A stretch of DNA of 64,000 nucleotides, taken from the NCBI GenBank assembly GCA_963924555.1, contig OZ004589.1, positions 4,526,001-4,590,000 of the forward strand. The letters are read 5' to 3'. Below are positions 55,790 to 64,000 of this stretch, piece after piece (position 1 is the first letter of the stretch; every line of letters begins with the position of its first letter). The DNA is from Crambe crambe (taxonomy: Eukaryota > Porifera > Demospongiae > Poecilosclerida > Crambeidae). Both the position numbers and the translations under genes were made by a program. The notes under the pieces were generated by a model. That model did not search any database. It was not told the DNA's origin and saw only the letters and a program-made list of their open reading frames with translations.

Positions 55790-57445
55790 ATGGATGGTAG
55801 ACTCTTTTTCATGCTGTTGCTACTTATTCCTTGTATTGAGGCATTAGGAGATACCCGATATCAGGAAGAATCAGAGGTTAAAGAGATGACCTGTCCTACG
55901 TGGTACCACACTAACTCTGCAGGCCAGTGTGGGTGTGGTGTGCATTTGAGAAACAAAGTGATATGTAAGCCAAATAAGAAAGTTGCTACTATTGCCTGGC
56001 TGTGTATGAGTTATAATAATAAAAGTAAAGTCACAGTTGCAGGAAAATGCATATATAGTCATTTAGGCAGCTTCAACAACAATTATTTTATCGAGCAACC
56101 CATTGCTGTAACAGAATTGGATAATTTCACATGTGGCTGGTTGAAGCGAACTGGCCTTTTATGTAGTCACTGCAGAAATCAGTCACATGGAGTTGCTGTG
56201 CTATCCTACAGGAACGAGTGTGTGGAATGTCTGGGGAGTGTCTATGGATGGCTGCTTTATTTCACACTCATACTTGTACCAGTCACATTATTCTTCCTCA
56301 TCATTATAGCCTGCGACATTCGTGCAACAGCAGCCCATATGAATGGATTCATATTTATTGTGCAGATCACACTCTACAGCATCAATGATCAAATAAGTGG
56401 AATTCATACAAATTTTGATAAAATTGTTGTGACCCTACTGGGTATTTGGAATTTGGATTTTTTTCAGTATATTTTCCCTCCGTTCTGCATTGATGAAAAC
56501 TACTCAGCTTTGAGAGTGTTATCATTCGGCTACATCAATGCCTTCTATCCACTAGCTCTCCTGATAATCACATACATTTGCATTGAGTTGTATGACCAAA
56601 ACTACCGACTGTTCAGAGCAGTTTGGCTACCTTTTGGATTATGTCTATCTTCCATTCAGAAGCATTTGTACTTAAGACTTCACATCAATGCTAAATCGAA
56701 TGTCTTGAATGCATTTGCTACTTTCATCATCTTAGCCTACTGCAAGATATTGCACATAAATTTTGGCCTTCTTACTCCTATACAGCTTTATGAGAGCAAT
56801 GGATATTCAAGTGGAGCAAAATATACTCTCTACAATGCTTCAATGCCATACTTTGAAGAAGACCATAAGCCTTACTTCATCCTAGCCATTATTGTGCTCC
56901 TGGTATTCAACATCTTTCCAATGCTTCTTCTGCTCTTGTACCCCACAAAACCCTTTCAAAAGTTACTCAACTGCTTTCCCCAAATGCGTTGGGATTACCT
57001 TCACATATTCATGGATTGCTTTCAAGGCTGTTACAAAAATGGAATTAACAACACTTGGGATTATCGCTACTTCGCTGGACTTTACCTCCTCATTCGATTC
57101 ATAAACCATATCAGTAGAGTCCAGAGTGATCATTCATACACCATCATCATTCAAATAATTCTTCATCTGACTGTCTCGATTCTGTTTGGAGTTTTACAAC
57201 CATACAGAAAGGATTACTATAACAGATTAGACTGTGCATTCTTTGGATTGCTAACATTGGGTAATGTATGCTTTCTTAGCAACGAATACATCATCCATCT
57301 TCAAAATTTTACAGTCATATTATACTTCATGGGAATGATCTTAGTAGCCTACACGCTGTTGATACTGCTACAGAACTTGATATCGATAGTGTGTCCACAG
57401 AGTCTCATAGTCAAACTCAAAATTAAATGTAGTGACATTTTATAG
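55790..57445 (+). CDS. Family A multi-pass membrane protein, intact copy 3
   Basis: Open for 551 residues, ATG 55790 to TAG 57445. Signal peptide MDGRLFFMLLLLIPCIEALG; Cys domain with CPTWYHTNSAGQCGCG, CKPNKK, AWLCMSY, CIYSH, CGWL, CSHC, CVEC; membrane segments as in copy 1. The N-terminal half is closest to the 52994 copy (KVATIAWLCMSY, GKCIYSHL), yet the loop has the short form YESNGYSSGAKYTLY of the 41875 group, so it looks mosaic. The 5' element is at 55725-55789. The 3' half and 3' flank are copied inverted at 58868-59692. Confidence 0.87.
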   Translation: MDGRLFFMLLLLIPCIEALGDTRYQEESEVKEMTCPTWYHTNSAGQCGCGVHLRNKVICKPNKKVATIAWLCMSYNNKSKVTVAGKCIYSHLGSFNNNYFIEQPIAVTELDNFTCGWLKRTGLLCSHCRNQSHGVAVLSYRNECVECLGSVYGWLLYFTLILVPVTLFFLIIIACDIRATAAHMNGFIFIVQITLYSINDQISGIHTNFDKIVVTLLGIWNLDFFQYIFPPFCIDENYSALRVLSFGYINAFYPLALLIITYICIELYDQNYRLFRAVWLPFGLCLSSIQKHLYLRLHINAKSNVLNAFATFIILAYCKILHINFGLLTPIQLYESNGYSSGAKYTLYNASMPYFEEDHKPYFILAIIVLLVFNIFPMLLLLLYPTKPFQKLLNCFPQMRWDYLHIFMDCFQGCYKNGINNTWDYRYFAGLYLLIRFINHISRVQSDHSYTIIIQIILHLTVSILFGVLQPYRKDYYNRLDCAFFGLLTLGNVCFLSNEYIIHLQNFTVILYFMGMILVAYTLLILLQNLISIVCPQSLIVKLKIKCSDIL

Positions 57446-57538
57446 CTCACAGTGTGTCCTGCATGATATCATTATGGTTTGCCAAGATATACAATGACAT
57501 AGACCTGAATATCAGGGAAAGATATGTACGTAGAACAT

Positions 57539-57945
57539 TCATGACAGCCTATATCATGCTTGGCATTGAAGGCTTTTATCCATTAAGGGGAATTATGGAC
57601 CTCCTCCTTGATCTCTAATAAAAATCTAACCGGTTCTGTTTTAAGTACACCTATGGCAGATATGACAAGTATTTTGTTACTGATGAACATAACCTGGTCA
57701 TCATGATGAATAAACTCCTTGGATAATAGTGAAGCATGCATGGGAATCACTTAATTATTGTGCCTGATAGTTTATTCAACTGAATTTATCATAGAAGTAA
57801 ACATGTAAGAAAAACAGGCACATAAAAAAAACATCTTTTGACTAAAGGGTGCATGGATACAGTCTTCATCTAGTTTTACCTAAGGGTGGAAGGGATAAGG
57901 GGTGGATAGTGGAAGGGGTAAGGGGTAAAGAGGTTAAGATAGGGA
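57539..57945. other. Family A 3' flank between inverted arms
   Basis: CTTGGCATTGAAGGCTTTTAT and GGGTGCATGGATACAGTC parallel other family A 3' flanks. No gene; ends in a G-rich stretch. Confidence 0.45.
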
Positions 57946-58148
57946 ATAATGGCCAGGATGAAGTAAGGTTTATGTTCTTCTCCAAGGTATATGGCACTGA
58001 ATTAAGCATAGTTGAGTATATCGTGTTCCACTCATTGGAAATGGAGATCCATTACTCCCAAAGAGCTGCGTAGCACTATAAGAAGGGCAAAATTTGTGTA
58101 CTCATAATTATAACTCAATACAAATGTACGTGATTTTCAGGAGAGCAA
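57946..58148 (-). pseudogene. Family A fragment
   Basis: Minus strand: YICIELY-like, then LLSP...LFGSNGSPFP and EHKPYFILAII regions, with the intervening membrane segment lost. About 200 bases remain. Confidence 0.7.
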
Positions 58149-58149
58149 G

Positions 58150-58867
58150 CATTCACATTATATATTATAAAATAACATTATATATTATGATTGTATCTTA
58201 TGTCAAAATAACAAACTCTTGCTGTTAATATTATAACAAATAATACTGGAAATGCATTTCATAATTATAACAAGTGTTTTACTGTGTTGATGGACACTGT
58301 TCCACTGTTGCTAAATATAGCTGCATGGCGAGGTATTAATGAGTTATTAATAGTTAATAGTTAGGCCAGACCAAATTGATTTTTTGTTGCTCGGGCCCGG
58401 CAGGTCAAATTTTTGAGCACCCCACAAAAAATTCTCATGTGATCAATTGAAAAATGGCTAGCTGCTCTAGGTCTCTTGGTCTTCGGCTTGCTATCAAGGT
58501 GCTAAAGTTCTCAAAGTTCACAACATTCATGTTCCCCCATGGCTTTCTCACTGGTTGCTACTTCTTGTATCACAGATTGTGTCTGCATAATGATAATAGC
58601 TAAATAAATTGTTGCACTAAAACTATAAACATACATTTTTCTTAGTAACTAAAACAATTTCTTTGCATCCATTTTCTTCTATCTCTTCTTCAAATAAACT
58701 TCCTTCACTCTCTGTCTCAATATCACTATTTGACTCCATGAGCCGGCCGTCTCCAGCGCTAGCGGCTATTCCGCCATAGAAACCCGTAATTTACTATTGT
58801 ATCCGTGCGCGTAGTCCGTGACCGCGCGTCACATCCATACGGAGTATCTATATTATCTATGGTTCTA
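58150..58867. other. Spacer with a repeat remnant
   Basis: GTTAGGCCAGACCAAATTG...CTCGGGCCCGGCAGGTCAAAT (58357-58410) looks like a transposon-derived repeat. A CpG-rich patch (GCGCGTAGTCCGTGACCGCGCG) lies near 58806-58828. No gene is supported. Confidence 0.4.
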
Positions 58868-59692
58868 CGTACGTATCTTCCCCTGATATTCAGGTCTATG
58901 TCATTGTATATCTTGGCAAACCATAATGAGATCATGCAGGACACATTGTGAGCTATAAAATGTCATTAGATTTAATTTTGAGTTTGACTATGAGACTCTG
59001 TGGACACACTATCGATATCAAGTTCTGTAGCAGTATCAACAGTGTGTAGGCTACTAAGATCATTCCCATGAAGTGTGAAATTTTGAAGATGGATGATGTA
59101 TTTGTTGCTATGTTAGCAATCCAAAGAATGCACAGTCTAATCTGTTATAGTAATCCTTTCTGTATGGTTGTAAAACTCCAAACAGAATCGAGACAGTCAG
59201 ATGAAGAATTATTTGAATGATGATGGTGTATGAATGATCACTCTGGACTCTACTGATATGGTTTATGAATCGAATGAGGAGGTAAAGTCCAGCGAAGTAG
59301 CGATAATCCCAAGTGTTGTTAGTTCCATTTTTGTAACAGCCTTGAAAGCAATCCATGAATATGTGAAGGTAATCCCAACGCATTTGGGGAAAGCAGTTGA
59401 GTAACTTTTGAAAGGGTTTTGTGGGGTACAAGAGCAGAAGAAGCATTGGAAAGATGTTGAATACCAGGAGCACAATAATGGCTAGGATGAAGTAAGGCTT
59501 ATGGTCTTCTTCAAAGTATGGCATTGAAGCATTGTAGAGAGTATATTTTGCTCCACTTGAATATCCATTGCTCTCATAAAGCTGTATAGGAGTAAGAAGG
59601 CCAAAATTTATGTGCAATATCTTGCAGTAGGCTAAGATGATGAAAGTAGCAAATGCATTCAAGACATTCAATTTAGCATTGATGTGAAGTCT
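58868..59692 (-). pseudogene. Inverted near-identical 3' half of family A copy 3
   Basis: Reverse copy of 56684-57538 including about 100 bases of 3' flank (CCTGATATTCAGGTCTATGT against ACATAGACCTGAATATCAGG). The 187-residue open stretch differs from copy 3 at a single residue (T for I in KNGTNNTWDY), apart from a small deletion near 59110 that breaks the frame. It is truncated at 59692 by the composite foldback element. It has no ATG, signal peptide or ectodomain. Confidence 0.9.
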
Positions 59693-60565
59693 TTATTCAG
59701 CCTACTAGAGCCTACTACAAAGTGCAGGCCGATTAAGTTTCAGGATCAGAGAGCTTGTATACCATTATGGCAAGAAGGTAAGTTGTTGGATTCTTCTTCT
59801 CTATTGTTGTTATCGTTATTCTTCATATCTCACAAACCACTCAAGCTATACAGCTATGATTTCTGGATAAATCCACTCCAAATTCTACCAGCTATGATCT
59901 TTTGTACTCATCAATCCTCGAAGTAAAAGGCACTATGGAGCACAGTAGCTACTAATTTAATTATTGGCAGCCGTTTTTTTCCTTTGATAATACGCATGCG
60001 CATGCATGTATTTGATATCCAATTATTCTAATTATTAAGCTCTAGCTCTAGATATGTGCGTAGACTACTCTACAACTCGTAGGTTTTAGATTCACTAATC
60101 CATCTACTAAGAGACTTTCATCTGCGTCCTCGACCTCCAAGTATATCTCAACACTTCAAGCCTTGACTCGCTGATAAAATTAATAATCATTGTGTTGCTC
60201 ATCTCTCCCTACACACACATAGAAGAATGAACTCTATACATAACGCCATAAAAGAGAGGAAAAAAAGACCAGGAATAAGGGGGAAAAGATTTCTGTGAAA
60301 TGAAAAAATGTAGGGATGACTATTGCTCAAAAAAAAAAAAAAAAGGAAACAAGGAGGATCCATGCATGCAAATGGGATCCATCTTCATTCTGTGTACCCA
60401 GCCAACGATCCCTACATATACACACTATTAGCTATCTGAAGCTACCCGATGTATACAGAACAAAGATCCCATTTGCATCCTTCATCCCTATACCCTTGTT
60501 TCCTTACTTTTTGAGCAATGGTCATCCCTACATTTTTTTTTTTCATTTCACGGAAATGTTTTCCC
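59693..60565. mobile_element. Composite foldback element, copy 2
   Basis: CAGCCTACTAGAGCCTACTA, TTTCTGGATAAATCCACTCC, AATACGCATGCGCATG, AGAAGAATGAACTCTATACA and AAGAGAGGAAAAAAAGACCAGG appear in the same order as in copy 1 (48380-49019). It ends in a diverged foldback (60280-60565) with ATGTAGGGATGACTATTGC mirrored by GCAATGGTCATCCCTACAT. It lacks the first about 110 bases of copy 1. It abuts the inverted family A piece. Confidence 0.7.
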
Positions 60566-60621
60566 CTTACTTTATTTTATGGGTTAAGTAGGGGAGGGGT
60601 GCTAAAATCTAGTTGGGCTGT

Positions 60622-60747
60622 ATAAATGTACTGCAGCCTCATATGAAATAAATCCCTACATTTACATCCACTGCCTCTATTATAGCTAGCTAATGGCAGT
60701 TGTAAATGTAGGGATTGTTTTCATAATGAGGCTGCAGTACATTTATA
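60622..60747. mobile_element. Small foldback element
   Basis: AAATGTACTGCAGCCTCAT is mirrored by ATGAGGCTGCAGTACATTT, and AATCCCTACATTTACA by TGTAAATGTAGGGATT, around a centre of about 40 bases. No coding content. Confidence 0.8.
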
Positions 60748-60749
60748 GC

Positions 60750-62030
60750 TAGATTTCTACATAATCTTTTTATTTATAAGAAATTTTTTGCGCTCACTTG
60801 TTTCAGGCCTGTAGAGTTTTTGAAAATGGGATTAGAAGAAATCTGCACGCTTGCGAGTGAATTTTTTTTTGCATAGCCATGTATAACCACACCAATTTTG
60901 GATAAACTGTGCCCACTTCATGTTAATAACAATGACATATTTTAAATCTAGCTAGCAGCTGTAATTGTTGCTATGAAGTACTGTATGAAGATTATGAGTA
61001 GATGGCACTTCTTCACAAACTTCTTCACAATCCACTAGCTAGTTTTTACAGAAGTTGAACCTCAGGCACTAAAATTAATGCTTGAGGCTATACTGCTTTA
61101 GACTGACCTTTTCTGGATGAAAAATACCATTAGGCTTTGCCTGATTTGTTCTAGTTCTTTCTCTTTATGGTTCATGTGCGCATGCAAATTGCACTCATTT
61201 GTGCTTAAGAATTAGCTATTTCGGGCCTGCATTTTCATCCTTTTTTTAATAAGATGTGCTTAGTTAGCTAAACTGAAGAGAAGAGCTAGCTAGCTCTGTA
61301 GCTGGGTATGTGCGCAAGAAGGTGCTATCCTATGTGGCCCTGCCCATATACATGCCTGCCCCTCCAGTGCGCATGCACTGGCACAAAATGGTTAAGAGAA
61401 AGTTGCCAAACAGAATTTTGATGACTATAACCAGTACGTCGGTGCTTCGATCTCAATTATAAGAGAAAAAGAATAAAAGAATAGAAATCTTTTTTTCCTA
61501 TGTTAGCAAATGAATTCAAACGTTCTTCCCTCTTTTGTGTAGATGTAGTATTTCATTGTAGCCTTCTGAGAACCATGTAGAGTAAGGGTAGAAGAGAAAG
61601 AGTTTCAGTCTTATGACCTTTGACACACCATCCCTATACTTAGAGACTCGATAAATTTGCACAAAATATGGATCTTGAGACAGGTTACAGTACATCAATC
61701 ATCTGCATCAGCTATTTTCCCCTTTGTTGGAGTACATGGCTAGTACTAATAACAAAAACTGTCAACTCTGACTAGTATAGCTAATGAGCAGCTGCTCTCT
61801 CTAAACATACAAAAATGACGTAATTATAGGATAGTTAGTACAATGTCATGAATAATAATAATTGAGATACACAACTAAACATAAGTCACACTAGCTGGCT
61901 AGCTTCCATGCACAATAAAACATATATTACTCTATCTGTCCACCTCAACATCTTTGGTTAAGTCTGTGGTAGTTATGCAGGGCACTCGTTCAAATTTTAG
62001 TGGGAGCTTCATATACTTTAGGCTTAATCT
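60750..62030. other. Gene-free AT-rich region
   Basis: CAGGCCTGTAGAG at 60805 resembles a hAT-like terminus, but no matching end is found. Short open frames show no domain. Confidence 0.4.
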
Positions 62031-62033
62031 TTG

Positions 62034-62435
62034 CATAGGCGGAGGAACATAAATTTACCTGGGGGGGGGGGGGCACCATGCATACCCGACAATAGTTATA
62101 AAAAACAAGAGTCATAATTCTGTCAACACAAACAAGTTATATATGTAGCTAACAGTAATAGATACCAAAATAATTCTTCCTATGTTCATTTAGTTCAATA
62201 AATTCTTTTGCTACTTGGTAAACCTCAATTTTGTCCGTCATATCTTTATGAGTGATTTTCATGTTTGCATATTAATTGTCAATAGAGTTGAAAATGTTTC
62301 ACTTTGCACATGCAGTCATGTATAATTGTCTCCTACAATGACAAATACTGTAGTTGAATGAAATCTGGGGGGGGGCCAAAATTATAAGTCTAAAAATCTG
62401 GGGGGGGGGGGGGCAGGGTTCCTCCACCTATGCTT
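62034..62435. mobile_element. Foldback-type repeat with G-run ends
   Basis: GCATAGGCGGAGGAAC at the left is mirrored by GTTCCTCCACCTATGC at the right, giving inverted ends of 16 bases with one mismatch, about 400 bases apart. Next to each end, on the inside, is a G run (13-14 G). The GGCGGNGGAACA terminus resembles the one at 1625. No coding content. Confidence 0.6.
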
Positions 62436-63394
62436 TGTGTACATGGTTATCAATCTTTTGAAATCCTAGCACATTGAAGGTGTTCTGTCTTCAAGTAGGA
62501 GGGAAGTTAGCTATTTTGGAGTCATGAAAGAAAATATTAGTCCAATGGGGCAATCCATGCCATCCCTACTTAGAGAGTATACTGTCTTACTCTAGCTGAT
62601 ACCATAGACAATGAAGATAACATCAGATCCCATAAGTATAACACCCTATTATAATTATAGTACCAGTAAGCCATGTACTGCAGGATCATACATAACACGT
62701 AAAAAAAATTAATACCATGCCGACCTGAGGTAATGTCTGAGTCCACAGTCACTATACTATCAGTCTCATGCAGCATCACTACTACCACTACATCTTGTGG
62801 TGATCCCTTTGTGTTGATCATTGATAGAAGGAAGATACTTTGAGAATATTACAGCTAGAAGAAGAAACTTGAAAATAGAAGCATTACTAATCATACACCC
62901 AGTGTTCTTCTTCAGCAGCCTGTTGAAATTCTATACGTTCTGTCTGCATGACATTATTATAAGTCATGCATGCACTCTCCAATACATGATTATAAAACCT
63001 ATACTGGATTGTGGCTGATGCATGACTGGCTTCTGTTGTTGAGTTGTGGCCACAGTAGTCTGTGGGAGGGAGAGGCCCAGGAGTGGTAGTAACAGTAGTA
63101 CATAATTATAATAAAAATTATAGCTGATTATCAGTGATGATACTTATCATGTGTACAGTAGCTAGCTAGCTAGTTCATTGTTTATTTTATTCATAGATCT
63201 GAATGTCAGTTATTGATAGTTTCTTTTTCTCAGTCTGTGCATGGCAGAATCCGTGAGTATGCATCACTACGAGTGTGGCTCATTCTTGACGCTGAGGCTG
63301 AGCCACGATATCTTTGATGGATGTTCAGCAATGTCCATTTTTCTGCGCATGCATGTATGCATTAAAGCCATGTAACTACCAACCATAGCTAAAC
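62436..63394. other. Region downstream of the right-edge gene
   Basis: GACTGGCTTCTGTTGTTGAG and GTGGCCACAGTAGTCTGTGG (63024-63066) repeat 25079-25121. A minus-strand frame at 62570-62821 (SPQDVVVVVMLHETDSIV) could be an exon of the neighbouring gene, but no in-frame splice was found. Confidence 0.35.
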
Positions 63395-63912
63395 TTACTT
63401 TTTAAATCTTTTCAGCACAATGATCATAATTCCAATGCATAGTGCTATGGTTAACTCTATAGCTACAGTGCAGCCAACAATAACGAAACCAGCAAGATCT
63501 ATAACACCATCATCAATAGTGAATTTGTCTCTGTCAGTTGTACTTGTGCATTCAGCATCATCAAATGTGGAGATGATTGGTTCACATGTTTTATCAATGT
63601 TGAGTTGCACACCTTGAATGAGGATGGACTGAGTAGAGTTTATCCATCGCTGAATAAAAGTCAGTAGTTGTCCTGCTGTGGTCCGTAATGTCCTCTTGAT
63701 GTGTGCCCTGTAGGTCACATGATGAGGAGACTGAGGAATGAAACATAGAAACTGTTCCATTGCTATGTGGGATGCAGTAAAACAACATCCACAAGCTTGC
63801 TGCACTTCCTGGACCAACAGGTCTGTGATATATCTGAGTTTGAATAGTGTGTTAGTCCCCCTCCACTGAATGCAGTCATAGACTCCACTTAGTCGAAGCT
63901 GGAACAGTGAGT
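63395..63912 (-). CDS. Terminal exon of a single-pass membrane protein (partial)
   Basis: Minus-strand exon opening after a splice acceptor (AAATCCCAG at about 63921-63913) and open to a TAA at 63397-63395. An ectodomain with Cys (YDCIQWRG, ACGCCFTASH, DKTCEP, DAECTS) is followed by a hydrophobic segment, LAGFVIVGCTVAIELTIALC and GIMIIVL, and a short basic tail KRFKK. An alternative donor GTAAGT overlaps the stop, so an extra exon with a longer tail is possible. A further exon sliver at 63983-64000 ends in AAG|GTAATT, giving an intron of about 70 bases (63913-63982). The gene continues beyond the window. Family not recognised. Confidence 0.5.
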
Positions 63913-64000
63913 CTGGGATTTATCATGCAATGTCACGTCATTTATTAGGCTACATATTTAGCTAGATAGTTAATACAATTACCTTCTTTACTGTTATGTG

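Noticed and set aside
62570-62821. Minus-strand frame as the cytoplasmic exon of the right-edge membrane protein
   Set aside because: Joining from the GTAAGT donor at 63398 did not give an open frame with the acceptors I could see.

Overview
The window reads as AT-rich metazoan nuclear DNA, most likely from a sponge. The organism call is an inference. It rests on intron-poor gene families in compact head-to-head and tandem clusters, a few very short introns (208 and about 70 bases), an astacin protease with animal-type EGF and C2 modules, class A GPCRs with a modified TM7 motif, and dense small foldback (MITE-like) elements. There are no bacterial operons, rRNA genes or CRISPR arrays.

Two intronless membrane-protein families dominate. 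Family A is a protein of about 550 residues with a signal peptide, a Cys-rich ectodomain of about 120 residues and 8-9 predicted membrane segments. Three copies are open from ATG to stop (2590-4245 +, 41875-43518 -, 55790-57445 +). One copy has a single frameshift (52994-54644 +) and one is damaged only near its N-terminus (5092-6739 -). At least ten more pieces or pseudogenes lie at 8190-8990, 36838-37043, 37519-39115, 39450-39770, 40427-41340, 44205-45562, 46261-49889, 51575-51890, 57946-58148 and 58868-59692. Family B is a rhodopsin-like GPCR of about 355 residues. It is intact at 9245-10303 (+) and 25541-26620 (-), nearly intact at 23267-24380 (+), and present as relics at 10950-11550, 12329-13381, 13527-13740, 20455-20530, 21465-21590, 22555-22735, 27095-27470 and 27570-27930.

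Layout. Positions 1-2500 hold a foldback relic, an SINE-like piece, a minisatellite and dispersed repeat. Positions 2590-9055 hold family A. Positions 9245-13740 hold family B. At 14418-16275 is a two-exon secreted astacin with C2-EGF-C2 modules, followed by a duplicated scrap of its own 3' end and a broken NHL-repeat relic. At 19416-20147 (-) is a SAM-dependent methyltransferase. Positions 20455-27930 return to family B. Positions 28000-36600 are gene-poor and repeat-rich, with a hairpin-forming minisatellite at 30650-31915 that contains a tRNA-like sequence, and a hAT-like nonautonomous transposon at 32084-33478. Positions 36590-59692 are the main family A array, broken by foldback elements and by one LTR-retrotransposon fossil. 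The right edge (63395-63912 -, plus a sliver at 63983-64000) carries the last exons of a single-pass membrane protein.

The most notable biology is the family A plus family B receptor cluster. It shows rapid birth and death, mosaic copies, a reused 5' element, orphan promoters, and a recent inverted duplication with about 99% protein identity. A role in environmental or self/non-self sensing is speculation from this pattern. Nothing in the sequence names a ligand.
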